Of a DNA stretch of 63,935 nt, positions 48,125 to 56,811 are shown in pieces. The stretch is from the NCBI GenBank assembly GCA_937960595.1, contig CALGPL010000003.1, forward strand, positions 1-63,935, written 5' to 3'. The DNA comes from an uncultured Anaerolineales bacterium. Its GTDB lineage: Bacteria > Chloroflexota > Anaerolineae > Anaerolineales > Villigracilaceae. A model generated the notes under the pieces. That model saw nothing but the letters and a program-made list of their open reading frames with translations, did not search any database and was not told the DNA's origin. A program made the translations under genes and the position numbers. The number at the start of each line of letters is the position of its first letter. Position 1 is the stretch's first letter.

Positions 48125-49120
48125 ATGGCCGCCCTCGCTACCCCCGTTCTCACCCGAACGCCGCAACTGCGTCCCCTCAACATCCTGAGCGACCTGCCGG
48201 CGGTGGCCGATTTGATCGAGACCTGTTTTGCCGCCACCCTCGACAGTGATGGTCAGCGGTACGTCCAGCAGATGCGCAAGGCGGGCAGCGACAATGTCTT
48301 CCTGCGCTGGGCGACGACGGCTGTCGAGACCGTCTCGATGCCGCTCTCCGGTTATGTCTGGGAAGAGGAGGGGCAGATCATCGGCAATGTCAGCCTTATC
48401 CCCTATCGGGGCGGCGGCAGGCGCATTTACTTGATTGCCAATGTGGCCGTCCGGCCCGATTATCGGCGACGGGGCATCGGCCGGACGCTGACGGTCGCCG
48501 CCATCCAGCATGCCCGTCAGCGGCGCGCCGAGGAGATCTGGCTGCACGTCCGCGATGACAATCCGGGGGCGATCGCCCTCTACCTTGGCCTGGGTTTCCG
48601 CGAACGCGCCCGCCGCACGTCCTGGCAGGCCGCCCCCGACCGCGGCGCCTGTCTCGACGGCCTGGGCATGTCGGTCGGCCCGCGCCTGCCACGCGACTGG
48701 AACGAACAGCAGGTCTGGCTACAACGCGCCTATCCTGATTCTCTGACCTGGTACCAATCCATGCCCTGGATCTCACTGCGCCCCGGTCTGTTGCCCTCCT
48801 TCTATCGCATGTTCCTCGACTTCGAGACCCGCCACTGGACGGTCCATGCGGACAGTCGTCTGCTGGCGGCGCTCACCTGGCAGGCCGGAGCGGGCAACAC
48901 CGACCGCCTCTGGCTGGCGGCTCCCCCGCAGGGCAGCGAACGCGCTGTGACGGCGCTGTTGCTCTATGCCCGCCGTCAACTGGCCTGGCGGCAGAAATTG
49001 CTGCTCGATTATCCCGGCGGCGAGTACGCGGCCGCGATCGAGGCCGCCGGCTTCCGGGCGCAGCGTACCCTGTTGTGGATGGAACTAGATGAAACTTCTG
49101 CTCCCGAATCCCGTAGGTAG
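48125..49120 (+). CDS. GNAT-family N-acetyltransferase
   Basis: 331 residues. The acetyl-CoA-binding core lies at about 90-165: IYLIANVAVRPDYRRRGIGR supplies motif A (R/Q-x-x-G-x-G/A as RRRGIGR) and HVRDDNPGAIALYLGLGFRERAR motif B. The extra C-terminal ~160 residues (YARRQLAWRQKLLLDYPGGEY, GFRAQRTLLWMELDE) look like a second, degenerate GNAT fold, as in double-GNAT proteins. Acceptor unknown. The start codon lies 7 bases after a perfect -10, so the mRNA is probably leaderless. Confidence 0.9.
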   Translation: MAALATPVLTRTPQLRPLNILSDLPAVADLIETCFAATLDSDGQRYVQQMRKAGSDNVFLRWATTAVETVSMPLSGYVWEEEGQIIGNVSLIPYRGGGRRIYLIANVAVRPDYRRRGIGRTLTVAAIQHARQRRAEEIWLHVRDDNPGAIALYLGLGFRERARRTSWQAAPDRGACLDGLGMSVGPRLPRDWNEQQVWLQRAYPDSLTWYQSMPWISLRPGLLPSFYRMFLDFETRHWTVHADSRLLAALTWQAGAGNTDRLWLAAPPQGSERAVTALLLYARRQLAWRQKLLLDYPGGEYAAAIEAAGFRAQRTLLWMELDETSAPESRR

Positions 49121-49135
49121 TGATAGGAGGTTCCT

Positions 49136-49525
49136 ATGAGACTGATTCTGCGTTGGGCTATCAATGCGGCGGCTCTGTATGCTGCCGTGGCGTTGTTGCC
49201 CCGCCACATCCTTTACCACGGCAACTGGATCGATATCCTCTGGCTGGCGCTGATCTTTGGCCTGGTCAATGCTGTCCTCAAGCCGCCGGCCAAGGCGCTC
49301 TCCTGCCTGCTGATCATCCTGACCCTCGGCCTGTTCACGCTGGTCATCAACGCCCTGCTCTTTGCGCTGACCGGCTGGATCGGAGCGCAGTTCGGCATCG
49401 GCTTCGAACTGGCCGCTCCCTGGTTCTGGAGCGCTTTCCTGGGATCGTTGGTGACCACGGCGGTCAGCGTCTTGCTCAGTTTTTTCCTGAAGAGCGAATT
49501 GAAGGGCCGCCGCCACAAGAAGTAA
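49136..49525 (+). CDS. Phage-holin-4-like (DUF360) small membrane protein
   Basis: 129 residues. ATG follows TAGGAGG. Four hydrophobic helices: AINAAALYAAVALLP, ILWLALIFGLVNAVL, LLIILTLGLFTLVINALLFALTG and FLGSLVTTAVSVLLSFFL. The pattern NAVLKPPAKALSCLLIILTLG is characteristic of the Pfam holin_4_2 family, which despite its name is common in bacterial chromosomes and has no proven lytic role there. No phage genes are nearby. It is 15 bases from the GNAT gene, so the pair is likely co-transcribed. Confidence 0.88.
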   Translation: MRLILRWAINAAALYAAVALLPRHILYHGNWIDILWLALIFGLVNAVLKPPAKALSCLLIILTLGLFTLVINALLFALTGWIGAQFGIGFELAAPWFWSAFLGSLVTTAVSVLLSFFLKSELKGRRHKK

Positions 49526-49574
49526 ATCCCCGCTCCGACCTCCTGCGGCGCGTCACCCGGCGCGCCGCTTTGAT

Positions 49575-50570
49575 TCACGCGCTTCTCAACCCGGGCAGTC
49601 CCCCTGCCGGAGCAGCGGCCCGAACGGCGCGCAGAATGGCCTGCGCCAGCACTTCGGCCGCGTAGGCCCCCACGGTGCTGACGTCGGCCCGGCGGCCCCC
49701 GGTGGCCAGGGCGAAGATCGTGTCTCCGTCCAGCAGGGTGTGCGCCGGGCGGATGGCGCGTGCCAGGCCGTCGTGGGCCATTTGGGCCATTTTGGTTGCC
49801 TCGGCCTTGTCGAAGTGCACGTTGGCGGCCACGACGCCGATGACCGTGTTGCGCCCGCCGGCCAGACGCATGACGCCGCGCCCGGCGGGCGTGTTCATCA
49901 CCCGCAGCGTGTCGGCAAAGGGGCCGTCGCCGCCCAGGGTCAGCGGTCCAACCTTGACCGGCCGCGCCCCGGCGACGATTTGTCCTGTCGCCGGATCGAG
50001 GACATCGCCGAAGGCATTGACGGCCACAATGGCCCCCACGATCACGCCGCCCCGCAGACGCAGGCTGGCCGTCCCCAGCCCCGATTTCATCGCCCCCGCT
50101 CGCCCGAAGATTTTACCCACCGAGGCGCCGCTCCCCGCCCCGACGTTCCCCTCGGCGACCGGGCCGCCCCGGGCGGCGCAGGCTGCCGCGTAGCCCAGGG
50201 CAGCATCGGGACGCGTGTCGGCCCGCCCGAGGTCCAGGTCGTACAGGATGGCGGCCGGCACAATCGGGACGCGTCCGGCCGGGGTGGGGAAGCCGATTCC
50301 GTGTTCTTCGAGGAAGCGCATGACGCCGGCCGCGGCGTCCAGACCGAAGGCGGATCCGCCGGCCAGCAGCACGGCGTGGACTTTTTCGACCCGGTTGTAC
50401 GGTTCGAGCAGGTCGGTCTCGCGCGTGCCGGGGGCGCCGCCGCGCACCTCGACGCCGCCGACTGCCCCGCGGCGGCAGAGGACGACGGTGCAGCCCGTCA
50501 GCGCCTGTTCATCCTCGGCCTGACCGACCTCGATGCCCGGCACGTCGGTGATGGCATTGGCCCATTTCAT
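49575..50570 (-). CDS. P1-family (S58, DmpA/L-aminopeptidase D-esterase-like) peptidase
   Basis: 331 residues. ATG 50570 overlaps the stop of the small upstream gene (ATGA). ITDVPGIEVGQAEDEQALTGCTVVL, ETDLLEPYNRVEKVHAVLLAGGSAFGLDAA, EGNVGAGSGASVGKIFG and the C-terminal GGRNTVIGVVAANVHFDKAEA follow the P1 family order; the Asn-Thr step in the last motif is where these Ntn-type enzymes cleave themselves and expose the nucleophile. They hydrolyse N-terminal residues or amides and esters of small peptides. Cytoplasmic. Translationally coupled to a 58-residue protein of unknown function. Confidence 0.93.
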   Translation of the reverse strand: MKWANAITDVPGIEVGQAEDEQALTGCTVVLCRRGAVGGVEVRGGAPGTRETDLLEPYNRVEKVHAVLLAGGSAFGLDAAAGVMRFLEEHGIGFPTPAGRVPIVPAAILYDLDLGRADTRPDAALGYAAACAARGGPVAEGNVGAGSGASVGKIFGRAGAMKSGLGTASLRLRGGVIVGAIVAVNAFGDVLDPATGQIVAGARPVKVGPLTLGGDGPFADTLRVMNTPAGRGVMRLAGGRNTVIGVVAANVHFDKAEATKMAQMAHDGLARAIRPAHTLLDGDTIFALATGGRRADVSTVGAYAAEVLAQAILRAVRAAAPAGGLPGLRSA

Positions 50571-50743
50571 TTCAGTTTGCGGATGAGCGCCAGGAATTCC
50601 TCCCACTCTTCCTGGAAGAAGTGCATGGTGACGTTGTTCAGTTCCAGGTGATAGGTGGTCTCGCCGTCGGGTTCGTCGGCCTTCCAGATCATGTAGTTTT
50701 CGGTCTCGGCGAGGGTCTCGGTGACGGGTTCGTTTGGGTTCAT
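50567..50743 (-). CDS. 58-residue acidic protein coupled to the P1 peptidase
   Basis: ATG 50743 follows AAAGGAGG. The product begins MNPNEPVTETLAETENYMIW and continues EPDGETTYHLELNNVTMHFF, ending EEWEEFLALIRKLK. It is acidic with a short beta-rich core and a C-terminal helix. I do not recognise a family, but the strong ribosome site and the ATGA overlap with the peptidase start make it a real gene. A longer upstream extension of the frame is unsupported. It may be a small partner of the peptidase, or just the first gene of the pair. Confidence 0.75.
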   Translation of the reverse strand: MNPNEPVTETLAETENYMIWKADEPDGETTYHLELNNVTMHFFQEEWEEFLALIRKLK

Positions 50744-51006
50744 AGGGCCTCCTTTGGACTTGACTTCATTCGCAATTCTCTTGACTGCCCAGGCGCCGGG
50801 CAGATTTTGAATTTGCCAAGGGCCTTTCTCGGCGAATTGGGGGAGAGCCTTGGCGTTTGGTGCGTTTTGACGGTGATTGCAGAAAGAGTCTGCTATTTCA
50901 TTATACAGACTTCTTTGCCTGCGCACCTTAAAATGAGCGCCCTGGCCGGGTGCCTCTGCGAGATGTCGCTTGGCAGAACCGGTCGGTCTTGGCAAAGCGG
51001 CTCTGG

Positions 51007-52239
51007 TTATTTTTCTGCTTTGGAGGAAACGGAATCGGGCCTGGCAGCCGCCCGGCGCCGCCGGAACCACCGCCGGAGACGTTTCCACAGAGGGGGCGGG
51101 GACGGCGGCGGCAGGTCATCCTCCGGCGGCCAGGGGTCGCGGTCGAGCATCTTGCGGACGATGTACGTGCCGATCAGTTGGAAGGTCGCCAGGATCGGCG
51201 CGGCCAGAATGACGCCGATCACGCCGAACAGGTTGGCGGCGATCAGGGCGGCGATCAACACGAAGGCCGGGTGGACTCGCAGGGCGGAGGCCATGACGCG
51301 CGGGTTGATCAGGTTGTTGAAAATCTGGTCGATGAAAATAGCAATCGCAATGACCAGGGCGGTGAAGCCCAGCGGACTGAGGCCGAAGAGGTTGGTCGGC
51401 TGGAGGTAAGTGACCAGGCCCAGCACCACCCAGTTGATGGCCGGGCCGATGTAGGGCAGGAAGTTGGCAAAACCGGTGATCAGGGCCAGCACGATCGCAT
51501 AACGCACACCGAGCAGGCTCAGCACGACCGCATAGACGGCCGAGGTCAGCAGGAAGATGATGATCTGGCCGCGCAGGAAGGCGTTCCAGATGAGATTCAA
51601 CTTCTGGCCCATGCGGCGGGCATCTTCGGCATAGAGGGGAATGTCGATCTGGATGATGTGCTCGCGCAGTCCGCCGCTTTCGAGCAGGAAGAAGTAAGAA
51701 ACGACCAGGATGAAGATCAGCCAGCCGACCGTCGCGGCGGCGCTGCCGGCGATTCTGCCGACCATGTTGCCCAGGCTGCCCAGGGCGGGTTCGATGTAGC
51801 CAAGCACTTGTTCGCCGATCATTCCCCAGTCGATGTTCGAAAAATCGAGGCTGAACGGCCCGATCACGTACACTTGGTCCGACAGATTCTCGATGAAGAC
51901 CGGAATCTCGTCGATATTGTTTTGAATGAAGCGGATCAGATTCTGGACTTGTTGGACCAATCCTACACCCCCCAGCGTCAATAACGTCCCCAGGATGGCA
52001 GCGATGACGAGGTAGATGAGATTGACCCAAGTTTTCCAGGAGAGGCGAGTCTTGGTGGTCAGGAAGGAGGCCAGGGGATGCAGCAAGTAAGCGATGACAA
52101 AGGCCATCAGGATCGGCGCGATCAGATTCTGGAAGCGAATCACCAGCGCGCCCAGGATGACCACGATGACCAGCGCCACCACCAGTTTGGTGAGGATGTT
52201 CCAACGCGGGGAGGAGGGGGATCCGGTTTCGGTTGTCAT
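51007..52239 (-). CDS. AI-2E-family transporter (PerM/TqsA type)
   Basis: 410 residues. ATG 52239 follows AAGGAC; the longer frame has no ribosome site. About eight hydrophobic helices, with the family pattern KLVVALVIVVILGALVIRF, ILMAFVIAYLLHPLASFLT, a long periplasmic loop, then GQIIIFLLTSAVYAVVLSLL and FANFLPYIGPAINWVVLGLV, and DQIFNNLINPRVMASALRVHP. The C-terminus is basic (KRLRRWFRRRRAAARPD). Substrates of the family vary (autoinducer-2 export, Na+/H+ exchange); this one is unassigned. Divergent from the gluzincin gene. Confidence 0.92.
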   Translation of the reverse strand: MTTETGSPSSPRWNILTKLVVALVIVVILGALVIRFQNLIAPILMAFVIAYLLHPLASFLTTKTRLSWKTWVNLIYLVIAAILGTLLTLGGVGLVQQVQNLIRFIQNNIDEIPVFIENLSDQVYVIGPFSLDFSNIDWGMIGEQVLGYIEPALGSLGNMVGRIAGSAAATVGWLIFILVVSYFFLLESGGLREHIIQIDIPLYAEDARRMGQKLNLIWNAFLRGQIIIFLLTSAVYAVVLSLLGVRYAIVLALITGFANFLPYIGPAINWVVLGLVTYLQPTNLFGLSPLGFTALVIAIAIFIDQIFNNLINPRVMASALRVHPAFVLIAALIAANLFGVIGVILAAPILATFQLIGTYIVRKMLDRDPWPPEDDLPPPSPPPLWKRLRRWFRRRRAAARPDSVSSKAEK

Positions 52240-52275
52240 GGGTCCTTGCGCTGATTCTAGCCGCAATGGGGCAAT

Positions 52276-52303
52276 TTTACAACGTTGCGGCGCCGTTTAT
52301 AAT
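52276..52303 (+). promoter_or_regulatory. Promoter of the gluzincin gene, leaderless-type
   Basis: TTTACA (52276-52281), 16 bases, TATAAT (52298-52303), then 7 bases to ATG 52311. No ribosome site. Confidence 0.65.
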
Positions 52304-52310
52304 TACAACC

Positions 52311-53702
52311 ATGCGCGCTTCTGCTCGGTCTTTCCTTGTCCGCCTGGCGGGGGCGGTCTGCCTGGCGGCCTTGATCTTGGCCACGCCGCTTTCGGGCGCG
52401 GCCGGCCCTCAGACGCAGGCTTATCGGGTCATCGTGCATCCCGATGGGCGGCTGTACGTCGGAGACCTGGTCAGTTTCGAGGTTCTGCTGCCGGAGGGGA
52501 CGACTACTCCGGACGAGGGCGTGGAGGTGATCTTCGAGGGACGCGTCCTCGCCCGGGCCGGTTTTGCGCCGCACGGCGTCGCAGGCCGGATGCAGGCCAC
52601 GTTCTGGTGGGTGTGGGATACCCGCCTGCTGACTCCCGGCCTCTACACGCTGACTTTCCGCCTCGGCGGCGAAGAGTGGCAGCAGATCATCCGCCTCCAT
52701 CCGGCGAACCAGGCGCCGCCGCCCGAACCGTTCGCTCACTGGGAGTACGCGACCACGGCCTGCTGCACGATCTATTACATTACCGGCACAGCCGCCGAGC
52801 GGGATCTGTCTGCCCTGATGACCCTGGTGGACGAGCAGGCTGCCCAAGTGGAGGCCGCCCTGCAGGCCGAGTTCGAGCAGAGTGTGACGGTGGTCTTTCT
52901 GCCGCGCACGCTTGGACAGGGCGGCTTCGCCACCGATGACATCTACGTTTCCTATCTCGATCGCAATTATGCCGGCGCCTCGACCGAGCAAGTCGTCCAG
53001 CATGAACTGGTGCATGTGCTGGATCTGCGGCGCGGCGACTGGCTCCGGCCTGCTCTCCTGATCGAGGGACTGGCCGTCTATCTCAGCGGCGGGCATTACA
53101 AGGAAGAGGCGCTTGCCCCGCGGGCGGCCGCCTTGCTCGATCTGGGCTGGTATATCCCCTTGCCGCGGCTTGCCGAGGATTTCTATCACCAACAGCACGA
53201 GATCGGCTACCTGGAAGCGGGGGCGCTGGTGCAGTATCTGGTCGAGACGTATGGGTGGCAGGCTTTCGACGATTTCTACCGCGATGTTCCCACCTCTCAG
53301 GCGGGCGGTCAGACCGCGGCGCTGGAGGCGGCGCTGGGCGAACACTTTGGCCTCGATTGGACCGGCCTGGAACAGAACTTTCTGGTCTGGCTGGGCGCGC
53401 AGGAGGTCAGCGAGGCGGCGCGGACCGATTTGCGCCTGACGGTCGAACTGTACGATGCCATCCGCCGCTACCAGCGTCTGTTCGATCCGTCGGCCTACTT
53501 TCTGACCGCCTGGCTGCCGGATGGGGCAGCAATGCGCGAACGCGGCATCGTCGCCGATTACCTGCGCCGCCCGAGCGGCTGGCAGAACGAGGTGATCGAG
53601 TCTCTGCTGGTGGACGCCGACCGCTCGCTGCGGGCCGGGGATTTCCTGCGCGCCCAGCGGCGCATCGAGTTGGTCAACTGGCTGCTCGATCTGCTCGATT
53701 AA
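52311..53702 (+). CDS. Secreted HExxH metallopeptidase (gluzincin, MA clan)
   Basis: 463 residues from ATG 52311, which gives a signal peptide (FLVRLAGAVCLAALILATPLSG); the longer frame would hide it. Residues about 35-130 are a beta domain; residues about 145-390 the peptidase. HELVH (231-235) and Glu252 in ALLIEGLAVYLSGG form the zinc site and glutamate of gluzincins, as in peptidase_MA-like proteins. The C-terminal ~90 residues are helical. It probably acts on extracellular proteins. The promoter gives almost no 5' UTR. It ends at a strong bidirectional terminator shared with the FHA gene. Confidence 0.9.
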   Translation: MRASARSFLVRLAGAVCLAALILATPLSGAAGPQTQAYRVIVHPDGRLYVGDLVSFEVLLPEGTTTPDEGVEVIFEGRVLARAGFAPHGVAGRMQATFWWVWDTRLLTPGLYTLTFRLGGEEWQQIIRLHPANQAPPPEPFAHWEYATTACCTIYYITGTAAERDLSALMTLVDEQAAQVEAALQAEFEQSVTVVFLPRTLGQGGFATDDIYVSYLDRNYAGASTEQVVQHELVHVLDLRRGDWLRPALLIEGLAVYLSGGHYKEEALAPRAAALLDLGWYIPLPRLAEDFYHQQHEIGYLEAGALVQYLVETYGWQAFDDFYRDVPTSQAGGQTAALEAALGEHFGLDWTGLEQNFLVWLGAQEVSEAARTDLRLTVELYDAIRRYQRLFDPSAYFLTAWLPDGAAMRERGIVADYLRRPSGWQNEVIESLLVDADRSLRAGDFLRAQRRIELVNWLLDLLD

Positions 53703-53709
53703 GCGCGAA

Positions 53710-53737
53710 CAGGGATGGCCGCCTGGCCATCCCTGTC
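53710..53737. terminator. Bidirectional terminator-like hairpin between convergent genes
   Basis: 12-bp perfect stem ACAGGGATGGCC/GGCCATCCCTGT with a GCCT loop, 8 bases after the gluzincin stop and 24 bases beyond the FHA gene end. T-tracts are poor on both sides. Confidence 0.65.
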
Positions 53738-53760
53738 AGGCTGGCGAAGATCAGGATTTC

Positions 53761-54351
53761 TTACGGGCAGGCACCGGCCGGAAACAGGAAGGGAACCGTG
53801 GCGCACCAGAAGGACTCGGGGGCGAAGTAGAGATAAACGCTGAAGGCGCACAGGCACAGCAGCACAATCCCGCCGATGATCAACAGGATGGTCTTGTTCG
53901 AACTCTTGGCCGGGGCGGCAGCAGCCGGGACCTGACCGGAGTAGGCCGGCGCCGGCGGGGGAGCCGCGACGGGCGCGGGGGCGGGCGGCGGAGCGGCCGC
54001 CACTGCCGCTTTGGCTGCCTTTCTCGAAGCGATCATCGTCGCGTTCGGGTCGCTGGCGGCTTCGAACATCAGGACGATGTTTTCGCCCAGCGAGATGAGA
54101 TCGCCCGGCCGCAGGGTGTACGGCCCGCTCAGGCGCTGCCCGCTGATGAATGTGCCGTTGGTCGAACCCAAGTCCTCGATGATGTATTCGGTTCCTCGCA
54201 GAGTCAGTTTGGCGTGCCTGCGGGAGACTTCGGCATCGTTGATGGCAATCGCGTTGGTGGTGTCGCGGCCGATGGTCAGTTCGGCCTGCTCCAGCGGATA
54301 AATCTTGCCGGCATTGGGGCCTGAGCGCATGACGAGTTGGTATTGAGCCAT
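53761..54351 (-). CDS. FHA-domain protein with C-terminal membrane helix
   Basis: 196 residues. FHA domain at about 1-100 with the phospho-threonine-binding pattern: LTIGRDTTNAIAI, VSRRHAKL, DLGSTNGTFISGQRL and LRPGDLISLGE. An Ala/Pro-rich linker (PPPAPAPVAAPPPAPA) leads to one hydrophobic helix (ILLIIGGIVLLCLCAFSVYL) and a short tail with two Cys. The FHA domain lies in the cytoplasm and would bind a phospho-threonine protein. No Ser/Thr kinase lies in the window. Confidence 0.93.
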   Translation of the reverse strand: MAQYQLVMRSGPNAGKIYPLEQAELTIGRDTTNAIAINDAEVSRRHAKLTLRGTEYIIEDLGSTNGTFISGQRLSGPYTLRPGDLISLGENIVLMFEAASDPNATMIASRKAAKAAVAAAPPPAPAPVAAPPPAPAYSGQVPAAAAPAKSSNKTILLIIGGIVLLCLCAFSVYLYFAPESFWCATVPFLFPAGACP

Positions 54352-54445
54352 AGGTTCCTCCTGGATGAAACCTTACAAATTTGTTAATAGTTTACCGAGT
54401 TTGACCGAAAAAGTCAAATGCAATGGCGGTTTTGTCGGATGACCG

Positions 54446-55864
54446 TCATTCGTCCTCTTCGAAAACCCGCCGGTAGAGGTCCGATTCGAGCAGGTTGTGT
54501 GGGTCGCAGCGCTTCTTGAGGGCTTTGAATTTGGCCATGGCTTCCTGGCCGAGGAAGTGGCGGGCGGTTTGGGGGGTGGTTTCGCTGTTCTTGGCAAAGT
54601 AGAACCGGCCGCCGGCCTCCAGGACGATGCGGTCGAAATCCTGAAGCAGTTGCGCCAGGCGCGCCCGCTTGCGGTCGGTGACTTTGAAATCCAGGGCCAG
54701 CGAGAAACCGTCCACGGCGTGAGAGAGCAGGAACTCATCCGGGCGGTGACGCTTGGTCACGCCCAGGTAGGAGGGCAGGCCGCGGCGGTGGGAAAGGGTC
54801 AGCATTTCGGTCCAGGCGTCGCGGGCGGTTTCTTTGGGGAGAAACGATTGGTACTGAATCAAGCCATTTCGACCATAGGCCAGTTCCCAGTCGGGGATGT
54901 AGTCGAGCAGGAAATGGAAAGCGGCGTGGGTTTGGCGGTAGGAGCGGGCGGTCAGGCCGAGCAGGTATTTGGCCGTATTGACCGCCCGGGTGCCGGGGTT
55001 GTTCATAAAGGGCGCCATGAAATAGTGCAGCAGCGATTTGGGTACCAGGCCGAAGAAGGTGGACGGGAGGGTTTGATATTCCACCCGCAGGCTGTGTTGC
55101 GGACGGGGGTCTTGCTCCTCGGTCAGGTAGTCGGCGGTGTGGATCTGGCCGCGTCCCAGGCCGGCCCGGCGGGCGGTGGCGTCCAGCCAGCCGACGATGT
55201 AATCGTGGGCCGGCGCGCCTGCTTCCAGGGCGTTCAGGTGGGCAGCCAGGTTCGGGACGTTCCAAGCGCGCACCTGCAGCAGGCCAGAGCGAATCTTTTT
55301 CATTTGCAGGGTGATGGTCGTGAAGACGCCCAGCATGCCCAGGCCGCCGATGGCGGCGTAGAAGAGGTCGCGGTTTTTCTTGGGGCCGCAGAGGATTTCC
55401 AGACCGGTGGGCAGCAGGAGGGTAAACTCGAGGACGTGTTCGCCGAGGGTGCCCATGCGGAAATTGTTCTTGCCGTGGATGTTCATGGCCAGGCAGCCGC
55501 CCAGGGTGGTGGTCATCGTCCCCGAGACGACCGGCGGCCACCAGCCATCGGGCAGGATGTGCTGCCATAACTGCTGGATGGTGACGCCCGGTTCGAGGCG
55601 GACGACGCCGGTCTCCGGATTCCAGTCGAGGATGCGGTTCATGCGGCGCAGGTCGATCACGATGCCGCCGCCGTTGAGGGCCGCGTCGTTGTAACTTTTG
55701 CCGGCCCCGCGCAGGCCGACGGTCAATCCCTGTCTCCGGGCCGTTTTGAAGATTTGTTCGATTTCTTCGACCGAGACGGGTTGGTATGTATACCCTGGCG
55801 CGTAGAGCGAGCGCCCAAAATTGCTTAAGCGGAGCAGCGTTTGGAGGGGGGGCAAAGTGTCCAT
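54446..55864 (-). CDS. FAD-linked oxidoreductase, DprE1-like
   Basis: 472 residues. PCMH-type FAD domain: GLTVGLRGAGKSYNDAALNG, GGIVIDLRRMNRILD, LEPGVTIQQLWQHILP and GGCLAMNIHGKNNFRMG. The C-terminal part follows mycobacterial DprE1 (RNGLIQYQSFLPKE, RIVLEAGGRFYFAKNSETT, KKRCDPHNLLESDLYRRV), including the substrate-site Lys of FAKNSETT and His of IHGKN; the DprE1 Cys that covalent inhibitors attack is Ala here (FSLALDFKV). DprE1 oxidises decaprenyl-phosphoryl-ribose at C2. The SDR gene 3 bases upstream fits DprE2, so the pair may epimerise a polyprenyl-linked sugar. Substrate inferred only. Confidence 0.85.
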   Translation of the reverse strand: MDTLPPLQTLLRLSNFGRSLYAPGYTYQPVSVEEIEQIFKTARRQGLTVGLRGAGKSYNDAALNGGGIVIDLRRMNRILDWNPETGVVRLEPGVTIQQLWQHILPDGWWPPVVSGTMTTTLGGCLAMNIHGKNNFRMGTLGEHVLEFTLLLPTGLEILCGPKKNRDLFYAAIGGLGMLGVFTTITLQMKKIRSGLLQVRAWNVPNLAAHLNALEAGAPAHDYIVGWLDATARRAGLGRGQIHTADYLTEEQDPRPQHSLRVEYQTLPSTFFGLVPKSLLHYFMAPFMNNPGTRAVNTAKYLLGLTARSYRQTHAAFHFLLDYIPDWELAYGRNGLIQYQSFLPKETARDAWTEMLTLSHRRGLPSYLGVTKRHRPDEFLLSHAVDGFSLALDFKVTDRKRARLAQLLQDFDRIVLEAGGRFYFAKNSETTPQTARHFLGQEAMAKFKALKKRCDPHNLLESDLYRRVFEEDE

Positions 55865-55867
55865 AGG

Positions 55868-56656
55868 TTATGCCAGGAAACGCAGGCGGCGGAAGAGGAA
55901 CGAAGGGATCAGCCGGATGATCAGCATGATGAGGCCCCAGCGGGCGGGTGTGTAGAGGAATTGTTTTCGGCGGCGGAGGGCTTTGCAGATGTCGGCGGCG
56001 GCCTGCTCGGGGGAGATGACCATGAAGGGACGCTGAGCCTGCTTGAGCATGTCGGTCTGGACGAAGCCGGGCTTGACGGTCAACACATGGACGCCGTAGC
56101 GGCTGAGGCGGTTGCGCAGGGCTTCCAGGTAGCAGGTCAGGGCGGCTTTGGAGGCAGTGTAGGCCGGATTGCCGGCCCGGCCGCGGTCGCCGGCGACGGA
56201 CGAAATGCCGACGATTTGTCCGCTTCTCAATTGTTGAAAGAGGGCCGCTACGCGATCCAGCCAGGCCAGCGCGCCGATGAAATTGACCTCGGTCATCAGC
56301 CGGTCGTTCTCGAAATCGTAGGCGGCGGGGAGGTTGACCCCGGCGTTGTAAACGACCAGGTCCAGGCTGCCCAAGTCGGCCAGGATGCGCTGCAAGAGGG
56401 CCGGAACTGCCGCGTACTCGCGCACATCGTGGACGTAGAAGACGGCCCGCGATTCGCCCGAGGCGGCGTTGATCTCTTTGCACAGAGTTTCCAACATGTC
56501 TTGACGGCGGGCCAGCAAGGCCAGGGCATAGCCTTCGCGGGCCAATTGACGGGCCAGGGCCGCGCCGATCCCGCTCGAGGCGCCGATCACCAGCGCCCGC
56601 CGACGGGGCTTGAGAGGCGTGCTGCGCGGCGGTAGGGAAAGCGCATTCTTGGGCAT
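55868..56656 (-). CDS. Short-chain dehydrogenase/reductase, DprE2-like
   Basis: 262 residues. ATG 56656 follows GAGGAGG. TGxxxGxG-type cofactor loop ALVIGASSGIGAALARQLA, NAG motif (VVYNAGVNLPAAYDF), and the Ser-Tyr-Lys triad: IVGISSVAG, then AYTASKAALTCYLEALRNRL. C-terminal helical segment with a hydrophobic, basic end (LIMLIIRLIPSFLFRRLRFLA) suggests membrane association, as in DprE2. It would reduce a keto-sugar made by the FAD enzyme encoded 3 bases downstream. The pair forms a two-gene operon. Confidence 0.88.
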   Translation of the reverse strand: MPKNALSLPPRSTPLKPRRRALVIGASSGIGAALARQLAREGYALALLARRQDMLETLCKEINAASGESRAVFYVHDVREYAAVPALLQRILADLGSLDLVVYNAGVNLPAAYDFENDRLMTEVNFIGALAWLDRVAALFQQLRSGQIVGISSVAGDRGRAGNPAYTASKAALTCYLEALRNRLSRYGVHVLTVKPGFVQTDMLKQAQRPFMVISPEQAAADICKALRRRKQFLYTPARWGLIMLIIRLIPSFLFRRLRFLA

Positions 56657-56811
56657 GACTCCTCCTCAAAGATGATCCCGTCTATTATACCCGCAGGCGA
56701 CTGCTCGCGGCCGTCAGCGGGAGGGGCATTAAATTCCCATTTTCTTTTACCTGATAAAGCGGTAAGATTAAACAAAATCGGTATCGGTGCGTTTGTCGTT
56801 GAGGAGAACCA

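Noticed and set aside
49136-49525. Prophage remnant, from the holin-like protein
   Set aside because: No other phage gene, integrase or att-like repeat is near; this family is common on chromosomes.
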